A stretch of DNA of 20,366 nt from Cellvibrionaceae bacterium (GTDB lineage Bacteria > Pseudomonadota > Gammaproteobacteria > Pseudomonadales > Cellvibrionaceae), in contig JAUVQU010000017.1 in the NCBI GenBank assembly GCA_030597965.1, forward strand, positions 1 to 20,366, given 5' to 3'. Position 1 is the stretch's first letter; each line of letters starts with the position of its first letter. A program made the translations under genes and the position numbers. The notes under the pieces are model-generated. The model saw nothing but the letters and a program-made list of their open reading frames with translations, was not told the origin of the DNA and did no database searches. This document shows, piece after piece, positions 14,675 to 20,366 of this stretch.

Positions 14675-14827
14675 ACCATCAACCCTGAAGGCTTTGGGTA
14701 TTGATTTTGAAGCCTGAAACCATCAATATACAGCCCGCTCAATAGGGCTCTGCCCGTTAAATGTTCTATATTCAGAACTCGGGCTGTGGCTTTCGAGCCA
14801 TGGAAACGCGACACCTTAATTAGGTGT
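14675..14827 (+). promoter_or_regulatory. Hairpin-rich region upstream of etfB
   Basis: No gene is supported in the 397-bp divergent gap. Its right part is full of structure: direct repeats ACCATCAA at 14675-14682 and 14719-14726; inverted repeat AGGCTT/AAGCCT (14689-14694, 14710-14715); ACAGCCCG (14730-14737) paired with CGGGCTGT (14780-14787), or its core AGCCC with the nearer GGGCT (14745-14749); TGGCT-TTCG-AGCCA (14787-14800); and ACACCT-TAATT-AGGTGT (14811-14827). An AGGAA ribosome site follows at 14854-14858. None of the hairpins ends in a T-run. The set could be operators or a folded mRNA leader. I see no clear -35/-10 pair. Confidence 0.4.
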
Positions 14828-14863
14828 GGTATTTGTCCAACAGACTAAGCGAATAGGAAATCC

Positions 14864-15613
14864 ATGAAGATTCTTGTAGCTGTTAAACGCGTTGTTGATT
14901 ACAACGTTAAGGTACGTCCAAAAAGCGACGGCACTGGTGTAGACATTGCTAACGCAAAAATGTCCATCAACCCTTTCTGTGAAATCGCGGTAGAAGAAGC
15001 GGTTCGCTTAAAAGAGAAGGGCGTTGCAACCGAAATCGTAGCCGTATCCATGGGCGCGAAACAATCCCAAGAACAAATTCGTACGGCGATGGCACTGGGT
15101 GCTGACCGCGGTATATTGGTTGAATCCGATACTGAGCTTCAGCCATTAACGATAGCTAAGTGTTTAAAAGCTATCGTAGACAATGAAAAACCTGACCTGG
15201 TGATCTTGGGCAAGCAATCTATCGATGGCGACAACAACCAAACAGGTCAAATGCTGGGCGCTTTGACAGGTATGGGACAGGGTACTTTTGCTTCAGAAAT
15301 TGAAATAGCTGACGGCAAAGTCAGCGTAATCCGTGAAGTAGATGGCGGCCTGCAGACTGTATCATTGTCACTGCCGGCTATCGTAACTACGGATTTACGT
15401 TTGAACGAGCCACGTTACGCCTCTTTGCCTAACATCATGAAAGCCAAAAAGAAGCCGCTGGACACCACCACACCTGAAGAGCTGGGTGTAGATGCTTCTC
15501 CACGTGTTCAAACACTGAAAGTTGAGCCGCCAGCCGAGCGTCAAGCGGGTATTAAGGTTGCAGATGTAGCTGAACTTGTCGACAAACTGAAAAATGAGGC
15601 GAAGGTATTCTGA
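14864..15613 (+). CDS. etfB: Electron transfer flavoprotein beta subunit
   Basis: A 249-residue protein (family about 250), the AMP-binding half of the cytoplasmic ETF heterodimer that collects electrons from acyl-CoA dehydrogenases. The N-terminus MKILVAVKRVVDYNVKVR is typical. Residues 111-130 (DLVILGKQSIDGDNNQTGQM) form the AMP/adenine-binding segment. The region around 158-200 (IREVDGGLQTVSLSLPAI ... TDLRLNEPRYASLPNIMKAK) is the ETF-beta signature, including the recognition-loop part that docks dehydrogenases. AGGAA lies 5 bases before the ATG. Its TGA overlaps the etfA ATG by one base (TGATG), so the subunits are translated in a coupled way at equal ratio. Confidence 0.97.
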   Translation: MKILVAVKRVVDYNVKVRPKSDGTGVDIANAKMSINPFCEIAVEEAVRLKEKGVATEIVAVSMGAKQSQEQIRTAMALGADRGILVESDTELQPLTIAKCLKAIVDNEKPDLVILGKQSIDGDNNQTGQMLGALTGMGQGTFASEIEIADGKVSVIREVDGGLQTVSLSLPAIVTTDLRLNEPRYASLPNIMKAKKKPLDTTTPEELGVDASPRVQTLKVEPPAERQAGIKVADVAELVDKLKNEAKVF

Positions 15614-16542
15614 TGACTATTCTCGTAATTGCTGAACATGATAACGCTAGCCTCAACGCTGCTACATTGAACGTTGTAGCCGCAGCCAAAGCCATTGGTG
15701 GCGACATTGACGTTTTGGTGGCAGGTAGTGATTGTACTGGCGCTGCAGACGCTGCAGCTAAAGTTGATGGGGTTGCTAAAGTATTGGTTGCCGACAATGC
15801 GGCTTACGCCCACCAGTTGGCCGAAAACGTTGCTCTTTTAGTTGCTGAAGTGGGCAAGAGCTACACTCACATTCTTGCGCCATCCACTTCAAACGGTAAG
15901 AACATTGCACCACGTGCAGCGGCACTGCTTGATGTTCAGGCTATCTCAGACATTATTTCTGTAGAAAGCGCGGATACTTTTAAGCGCCCAATCTACGCGG
16001 GTAACGTAATTGCTACTGTGCAGAGCTCTGATGCCATCAAGGTGCTTAGCGTTCGCGGCACGGCATTTGACGGTGTTCCCGCTGAAGGCGGCTCCGCTGC
16101 CATTGAAGCCGTATCTGCCGTTACTGACGCTGGCGTATCAACTTTTGTTGGTGAAGAACTGGCTAAGAGTGACCGTCCAGAACTAACCGCAGCCAGCATC
16201 GTTATTTCTGGTGGTCGCGGCATGCAGAACGGTGACAACTTTGAAATGCTGTACAAAGTTGCTGATAAGCTCGGCGCTGCGGTAGGTGCTTCGCGTGCCG
16301 CTGTTGATGCCGGTTTTGTTCCTAACGATATGCAAGTGGGTCAAACAGGTAAAATCGTTGCTCCTGACCTGTATATTGCCGTGGGTATCTCTGGTGCGAT
16401 TCAGCACCTTGCAGGCATGAAGGACAGTAAAGTGATCGTAGCGATCAACAAAGACGAAGAGGCGCCTATTTTCCAGGTAGCTGATTACGGTCTTGTTGCT
16501 GATCTGTTTGATGCTGTTCCAGAGCTAGACGGCATGCTTTAA
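15613..16542 (+). CDS. etfA: Electron transfer flavoprotein alpha subunit
   Basis: A 309-residue FAD-binding subunit of ETF. The N-terminal domain (1-185) has the ETF fold. The C-terminal FAD domain shows SGGRGM at 199-204, the flavin-binding QVGQTGK at 241-247, and GISGAIQHLAGM from 258, where His265 and neighbours contact the FAD. The tail NKDEEAPIFQVADYGLVADLF is highly conserved in the family. It is translated by TGATG overlap from etfB and ended by a strong terminator. Together with ETF-QO and FadA it forms the route from fatty-acid oxidation to the respiratory chain. Confidence 0.97.
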   Translation: MTILVIAEHDNASLNAATLNVVAAAKAIGGDIDVLVAGSDCTGAADAAAKVDGVAKVLVADNAAYAHQLAENVALLVAEVGKSYTHILAPSTSNGKNIAPRAAALLDVQAISDIISVESADTFKRPIYAGNVIATVQSSDAIKVLSVRGTAFDGVPAEGGSAAIEAVSAVTDAGVSTFVGEELAKSDRPELTAASIVISGGRGMQNGDNFEMLYKVADKLGAAVGASRAAVDAGFVPNDMQVGQTGKIVAPDLYIAVGISGAIQHLAGMKDSKVIVAINKDEEAPIFQVADYGLVADLFDAVPELDGML

Positions 16543-16557
16543 GCCACTCTAGCAGTG

Positions 16558-16586
16558 AAAAGACCGGCAATGCCGGTCTTTTTTTT
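16558..16586 (+). terminator. Rho-independent terminator after etfA
   Basis: A perfect 11-bp stem (16558-16568 AAAAGACCGGC with 16572-16582 GCCGGTCTTTT), a 3-base loop and an eight-T run (16579-16586). It is placed 16 bases after the etfA stop and ends 34 bases before the next gene. Confidence 0.93.
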
Positions 16587-16619
16587 GCCTGAAACATATT
16601 TAGACTGAGGGGAAAACCA

Positions 16620-16817
16620 ATGGATTTTGAAACTTTTGAGGAATGGTCATTAACCCTCGGGATAGGTGGACTGGTTCTGTTCATGATTTTTATCATCTTG
16701 GATCTGGCCAAAACATCCAAAGCAGGGCGCTTTGGCACAATGATCCTATTTTTAGTCTTAGGACTATGCCTTTTGGGTTTTATTATTAAAACCGTCTTGG
16801 TTGAAGTAATCCTTTAG
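16620..16817 (+). CDS. Small membrane protein, DUF2788 family
   Basis: A 65-residue protein with two predicted membrane helices: about 12-28 (TLGIGGLVLFMIFIILD) and 41-60 (MILFLVLGLCLLGFIIKTVL). They are joined by the positively charged loop LAKTSKAGRFGT. The EEWSLT.GIGGLVLF and KTSKAGRFGT.ILF stretches match what I remember of DUF2788. GAGGGGA at 16607-16613 gives a strong ribosome site for the ATG. The function is unknown. It follows the etfA terminator by only 34 bases, so it depends on read-through or on a promoter hidden in the terminator region. Confidence 0.8.
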   Translation: MDFETFEEWSLTLGIGGLVLFMIFIILDLAKTSKAGRFGTMILFLVLGLCLLGFIIKTVLVEVIL

Positions 16818-16857
16818 GCGTCTAATTAACATTAGATATTAAACATAACCAATTGAT

Positions 16858-17670
16858 TTAATTGAAGTTTGACCATATAGGCGCATGATCAGAAGGCTTG
16901 TCCATACCTCGGACCTCATAATCAATACCCGCATCAATGCAGCGGCCCATCAAATTTTCTGATGCCAGAATAAAATCAATCCTTAAGCCTCGCTTAGGCT
17001 CTCGATCAAAGCCTTTACTGCGATAATCGAACCAGCTGAACAAATTGCTTTCGTCAGGGTAGAGCTCCCTAAAGGTATCCTTCAAACCCCAACCAAGCAG
17101 TCGATTCATCCACTCTCGCTCCTCAGGCTGAAAACTGCACTTACCGGTCCGCAGCCAACGCTTTCGATTATCTTCCCCAATACCTATATCCAGGTCAGTA
17201 TGGGATACATTGAGATCTCCCATAACAATGACTTGATCAGAGGGGGAGCACTCAGCGCTTAAGTAAGCCTGCAGGTTATTGTAATAATCGCGCTTGTTGG
17301 GGTATTTCGTTTCATGGTTAATATTTTCACCCTGAGGGAAATAACCATTTATTACGGTAATCTCACCCCCCAGAGGTGATTTACAGCGCACAGCAATAAA
17401 GCGTTTCTGCGCATCCTCAGGCTCCCCAGGAAAACCCTTCTGCACACTTAACACTGGGCATCGGGTCAATAAAGCCACCCCATAATGTGTTTTCTGGCCA
17501 TGGAAAAAGGGCTCGTAGCCAAGCGCTCTGATTTCGTCGACAGGGAAGTCAGGGTCATTCACTTTGCTTTCTTGAATGCCTATAAAATCAGGCGAATGTG
17601 TTTCTATCAGCACTTTAAGCTGATGAATTCGCATGCGTATACTGTTTGTATTGAAGGAAATAATATTCAT
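16858..17670 (-). CDS. xthA: Exodeoxyribonuclease III (AP endonuclease)
   Basis: A 270-residue Mg-dependent nuclease (E. coli 268) that nicks at abasic sites, degrades 3' ends of duplex DNA and clears 3' blocks in base-excision repair. Catalytic residues are visible: Glu34 (IQESK), Tyr110 (INGYFPQGE), Asp152 and Asn154 (GDLNVS), Asp232 (RIDFIL), Asp261-His262 (SDHAP). The stretches GIGEDNRKRWLRTGKCSF and FSWFDYRSKGFD are the XthA-specific signature, separating it from the ExoA/Ape1-type branch. It starts inside the prc stop codon (TAATG) with no separate ribosome site visible, so translation probably depends on reinitiation after prc. Confidence 0.96.
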   Translation of the reverse strand: MNIISFNTNSIRMRIHQLKVLIETHSPDFIGIQESKVNDPDFPVDEIRALGYEPFFHGQKTHYGVALLTRCPVLSVQKGFPGEPEDAQKRFIAVRCKSPLGGEITVINGYFPQGENINHETKYPNKRDYYNNLQAYLSAECSPSDQVIVMGDLNVSHTDLDIGIGEDNRKRWLRTGKCSFQPEEREWMNRLLGWGLKDTFRELYPDESNLFSWFDYRSKGFDREPKRGLRIDFILASENLMGRCIDAGIDYEVRGMDKPSDHAPIWSNFN

Positions 17671-19772
17671 TAAAAGTGCGCAAGCCCATTAGCCGAGTCA
17701 TCTTCGAGCAAGTTAATCATATCGATCAGAATATAAGCTGACTCCAAGAGCAGGGTATCGTTTACCGTGTCAATTTTCTTCATAGGCTCGGATACACTCT
17801 CCTCAACTTTTTCTTCCTGCTCGTCTCGCAAAGCTTTGATGCTTTCATAGATCTCTAAGCCCTTGGCCAGGCGGCGTTTATTTTCTAACTTCAAGCTTTC
17901 AGCCTCGAAAGCCTCTTTTTCATCTTGTCTTTTTTCTTCATTTAATGAGAGAGTCTTCTTATCTTTTTGGGATTTGGCTCTCCGCAACTGAGCTTCAAGG
18001 AATTCAAAATCCGGATCAATAACCCGTCGTTCATCGTGCTTAATCTTAATATCGTCGACAATTCGATCAAAAGAAAAGTAGTAGTCATGTGGAACAGGGT
18101 GGATTTTATCCCAGGGAAGGGCGCGCTCATGGGAGCTCTCACCGACCTCTTCAGGGTCTACCAGAAAAGGGAACTGTATATCGGGTATAACGCCTCGATT
18201 CTGGGTGCTATCACCGGACACCCGATAAAATTTCGAACTGGTTACTTTGATACGCCCTTCGTTCATGCGCGCCATGGACTGGACGGTTCCTTTTCCAAAT
18301 GTTTGTGAGCCAACAATTAATCCACGCTGGTAATCCTGAATTGCCCCCGCAAAAATCTCTGAAGCGGATGCACTCAGCCTGTTGGTCAAAACAACAAGTG
18401 GCCCACGGTAAGCCGCACGCCTCCTGGAGCGCTGATTTCGAGAAACCGATTCGTCTGCCTCTCGTATCTGTACAACTGGCCCGTAATCGACGAAGAGATC
18501 CGTTAAGGATGTAGCTTCAGTTAGAGAGCCTCCACCGTTGTTGCGCAAGTCTAATACAAGACCGTCCATACCTTCAGCGACCAACTCCCGAAGAAGGGCG
18601 TCCACATCTCTTGTGGTGCTTCTGTAGTTAGGGTCACCTTTTCTACGCGCCTCAAAATCAGAATAAAAACTGGGCAGGTCAATGATTCCAACTTTAAAAA
18701 TATCCTCGCCATCGGTCAGTTCGACGAGAGCCTTTTGAGCCGCCTGTTCCTCAAGCTTAACCTTTGCTCTCTTAATCAAAATTTCACGTCGACTACTGCT
18801 ATCGGCTGAAATAGCGGGTATCACCGCTAAGCGGACGATCGTGCCAGCGGGGCCTCTAATAAGTTGAACAACATCATCCAGGTTCCAACCAACAATATCG
18901 ATCACGTCTCCATCTACGCCTTGAGCGACACCCACAATCCTATCTGAAGGCTTAAGCGCACCCTGCTTATCAGCGGGGCCTGCCTGTATCAACCTGACAA
19001 TTTCAGTGTAATCATCCTTAAACCTTAAAACAGCGCCAATACCTTCCAGAGATAGTGACATATTGATATTAAAGTTTTCGAGGGTCCTGGGGGACAGATA
19101 GCTGGTATGAGGACCATATAGGGAGGCTGCTGCATTCATCATGCGCTCAAAGACCTCGTCCACATTATCTTGCTGAACCCTCTTTAACTGATACTCATAA
19201 CGCTTAAGCAGGGTATTTAATCCATCCTCTTCAGAGTCATCCGCAAGGCGAATACTGAGTAAATTGGACTTTAAGCGCTTTCTCCAGCGTTCATCTGCAT
19301 CTGTATTACTGGCCGGCCACTGGTGGTCTTCATAGGAAAAGTCGATAAATTCATCGACTGTATAATCAAATTTAACCTTGTCAGACTGCAAGAATGAAAT
19401 AATCCACTGCAAGCGCTCAGTTATTCGTAAATGGTGGACGTTATACATCGTTTGAACAGGGGTTAAATCGCCTTCTATAAAGCTGTCGTCGAGCGTTAAA
19501 CGATACCTTTCAAAGGACTCAATATCCGCTTTCAGAAAATATGATTTGGTGGGGTCAAATTGCTCGATATAGGTATCGAGCAAATCAGATGAAAACTGAT
19601 CATTTATTTCCAGCTGACGATAATGGGTGCGACTCAAACCTTTTAGTATCTCAACAGCTTGGCGCGAATAAGACTCATCAAATACAAACGGCTGAGTTAT
19701 TTGTTTAGCTGCTGACTGAAGTGGGATAAGCAGAGCCAATCCAATCAATAATATTTTCGAGCTACGGAACAT
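17670..19772 (-). CDS. prc: Tail-specific periplasmic protease (C-terminal processing protease)
   Basis: A 700-residue S41 peptidase (E. coli Prc 682) that degrades periplasmic proteins from their C-termini and trims lipoproteins and cell-wall hydrolases. A signal peptide covers about residues 1-22 (KILLIGLALLIPLQSAA). An N-terminal helical domain runs to about 235, and a PDZ domain at about 240-325 (LSLEGIGAVL ... IRGPAGTIVRLAV) recognises the substrate tail. The catalytic core has Ser469 (RLSASASE), Asp480 and Lys494 (TFGKGTVQ), spaced exactly as Ser430, Asp441 and Lys455 in E. coli. The charged coiled-coil tail (about 595-670) is longer than usual. AGAGGA precedes the ATG. The single-base overlap with xthA makes a two-gene operon. 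Confidence 0.96.
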   Translation of the reverse strand: MFRSSKILLIGLALLIPLQSAAKQITQPFVFDESYSRQAVEILKGLSRTHYRQLEINDQFSSDLLDTYIEQFDPTKSYFLKADIESFERYRLTLDDSFIEGDLTPVQTMYNVHHLRITERLQWIISFLQSDKVKFDYTVDEFIDFSYEDHQWPASNTDADERWRKRLKSNLLSIRLADDSEEDGLNTLLKRYEYQLKRVQQDNVDEVFERMMNAAASLYGPHTSYLSPRTLENFNINMSLSLEGIGAVLRFKDDYTEIVRLIQAGPADKQGALKPSDRIVGVAQGVDGDVIDIVGWNLDDVVQLIRGPAGTIVRLAVIPAISADSSSRREILIKRAKVKLEEQAAQKALVELTDGEDIFKVGIIDLPSFYSDFEARRKGDPNYRSTTRDVDALLRELVAEGMDGLVLDLRNNGGGSLTEATSLTDLFVDYGPVVQIREADESVSRNQRSRRRAAYRGPLVVLTNRLSASASEIFAGAIQDYQRGLIVGSQTFGKGTVQSMARMNEGRIKVTSSKFYRVSGDSTQNRGVIPDIQFPFLVDPEEVGESSHERALPWDKIHPVPHDYYFSFDRIVDDIKIKHDERRVIDPDFEFLEAQLRRAKSQKDKKTLSLNEEKRQDEKEAFEAESLKLENKRRLAKGLEIYESIKALRDEQEEKVEESVSEPMKKIDTVNDTLLLESAYILIDMINLLEDDSANGLAHF
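18114..18121 (+). promoter_or_regulatory. KOPS-type motif GGGAAGGG
   Basis: GGGAAGGG matches GGGNAGGG on the plus strand, antisense inside prc, pointing toward the dif site about 1.8 kb away. Confidence 0.45.
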
Positions 19773-19861
19773 AAGTTTCCTCTGGTGCGCAGGTTTTAAA
19801 TGTCTACGGAGCGGTGCTAACCGTAATTGTGATAACGGAAGACCTTATCATATGAAACTCT

Positions 19862-19869
19862 GGGCAGGG
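19862..19869 (+). promoter_or_regulatory. KOPS-type motif GGGCAGGG next to dif
   Basis: GGGCAGGG lies in non-coding DNA between prc and dif, 58 bp before the dif site and pointing at it. Being outside any gene it cannot be explained by coding constraint. Loading of FtsK here would drive translocation toward dif. Confidence 0.55.
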
Positions 19870-19927
19870 GCTCTTAATACCAAAGAATGAACAGCTACAG
19901 ATAATCCATCTAGCCTACAATTATTCA

Positions 19928-19955
19928 ATTTAACATAATATACATTATGCGAAGT
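19928..19955 (-). other. dif: dif-type XerC/XerD recombination site
   Basis: A 28-bp site read on the plus strand as ATTTAACATAA (XerD arm, 19928-19938), TATACA (centre, 19939-19944), TTATGCGAAGT (XerC arm, 19945-19955). In the usual dif orientation it is on the minus strand: ACTTCGCATAA, TGTATA, TTATGTTAAAT. The XerD arm and centre equal E. coli and Pseudomonas dif as I remember them. The XerC arm matches the inner 7 bases plus one outer base, and is nearer the Pseudomonas form (GATTCGCATAA). dif is where XerCD, activated by FtsK, resolves chromosome dimers, and where CTX-like filamentous phages integrate. This copy may be the native site or one prophage junction. Confidence 0.88.
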
Positions 19956-20025
19956 CGTATATTTGCATGGGAAAAGTCAAGTTTGCTATTAAGCAGTATA
20001 TACAGCGTATGCCCATATTTATAAG

Positions 20026-20084
20026 GTGTTGTGGCTGGTACGTGCAGGCTCCGCCTGCTTACTGCCACCAGCCACTACAAACAC
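20026..20084. repeat. Large two-part hairpin between dif and the phage gene
   Basis: An outer stem of GTGGCTGGT (20031-20039) with ACCAGCCAC (20067-20075) is extended by GTGTT (20026-20030) with AACAC (20080-20084) across a 4-base bulge. An inner stem is GCAGGC (20044-20049) with GCCTGC (20053-20058) and a TCC loop. No T-run follows on either strand, so a plain terminator is unlikely. Lying between a dif site and a filamentous-phage replication gene, it could be a single-strand phage replication origin, packaging signal or folded attachment site. The exact role is inference. Confidence 0.6.
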
Positions 20085-20143
20085 GCACTCTATTGAGCTA
20101 ATTCTTAAAGGCGTCTATTTGTTTTTTACTTGATCGGCCGTGA

Positions 20144-20366
20144 TCAAATCCTTGCTGAAGAATGCACAAGATTCTCTTTAAATGCCCAATCTAGAATGGA
20201 TACAGGCGTGGCTTCTAGGACTCTAACCAGTGGCACTACGTTTGAGCGATCCAGAGACTCCTTGCGCAAATCTATATTGATACCATGCTCAAGAAGATCT
20301 AAACGATGCCTGTAATAAGTGGCTTTTGGCAGAACTGAGCGTAAATCGTAACCATCTTTCCATAGC
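20144..20366 (-). CDS. Filamentous-phage replication initiator, gene II/X type, C-terminal fragment (truncated by window edge)
   Basis: The last 73 residues of a protein entering from the right edge of the window and ending with TGA at 20146-20144. The fragment carries the C-terminal (Phage_X) signature of inovirus/plasmid gene II/X replication proteins. It has a WKDGYDL start, the KATYYRHRLDLLEHGINID element, then NVVPLVRVLEATP and a final DWAF. Full-length members nick the phage double-stranded origin to start rolling-circle replication; their catalytic Tyr domain would lie beyond the window. Transcription runs toward the dif site, 189 bp away. The tail after DWAF (KENLVHSSARI) is short, so the end looks natural. 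I cannot tell whether the rest of the gene is intact. Confidence 0.8.
   Translation of the reverse strand, partial: LWKDGYDLRSVLPKATYYRHRLDLLEHGINIDLRKESLDRSNVVPLVRVLEATPVSILDWAFKENLVHSSARI

Noticed and set aside
14599..14814. 71-codon minus-strand frame in the divergent etf region
   Set aside because: It lies over the inverted repeats, has no convincing ribosome site and no recognisable domain.
19988..20015. Possible second dif-like site
   Set aside because: It shares the TATACA centre but only about 7 of 11 bases of the XerD arm, and the XerC arm fits poorly. It is too weak to call, though a degenerate phage attachment half-site cannot be excluded.
20026..20084. Integron attC site
   Set aside because: The hairpin lacks the inverse-core GTT/AAC boxes at its ends and no integron integrase is visible.
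20130..20315. 61-codon plus-strand frame near the right edge
   Set aside because: It is antisense to the recognisable phage replication-protein fragment and has no motif of its own.
1..20366. CRISPR arrays, insertion sequences, rRNA genes
   Set aside because: I saw no regularly spaced repeats, transposase motifs with terminal repeats, or rRNA signatures in any part of the window.

Overview
The window comes from a gammaproteobacterial chromosome of middling G+C. The gene order tRNA-Leu, tig, clpP, clpX, lon, hupB, ppiD, together with a DUF1285 gene, etfB-etfA with a divergent ETF-quinone oxidoreductase, and a DUF2788 gene, is the pattern I know from Pseudomonas-like and related marine gammaproteobacteria (Pseudomonadales/Cellvibrionales type). 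I cannot name a genus. Almost all of the window is core genome.

Layout: (1) 1-2055 holds the 3' end of fadA (beta-oxidation thiolase) with its terminator, then a phosphomannose-isomerase-like cupin protein. (2) 2279-11207 is the protein quality-control block: tRNA-Leu(UAG), trigger factor, ClpP, ClpX, Lon, HU-beta and PpiD, punctuated by terminators, with a candidate heat-shock promoter before lon and a sigma70-type promoter before hupB. (3) 11208-12812 holds a non-coding stretch, a palindromic candidate operator, and a TetR regulator overlapping a DUF1285 gene by 4 bp, closed by a two-way terminator. (4) 12826-16817 is the electron-transfer flavoprotein block: ETF-QO on the minus strand, etfB-etfA on the plus strand, a hairpin-rich divergent region between them, and a small DUF2788 membrane protein. 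With FadA at the left edge, this block links fatty-acid oxidation to the quinone pool. (5) 16858-19772 is a minus-strand prc-xthA pair overlapping by one base.

The accessory part is the last 450 bases. A dif-type XerC/XerD site lies at 19928-19955. About 190 bp further on is the C-terminal end of a filamentous-phage gene II/X-type replication initiator, running off the window on the minus strand. Between them is a large two-part hairpin. The simplest reading is that the window ends at the replication-terminus dif site with an inovirus-like element that used XerCD to integrate there. All four GGGNAGGG (KOPS, FtsK-orienting) motifs I found by eye lie on the plus strand and point toward that dif site; I found none on the minus strand. 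Both facts support a terminus-proximal location.
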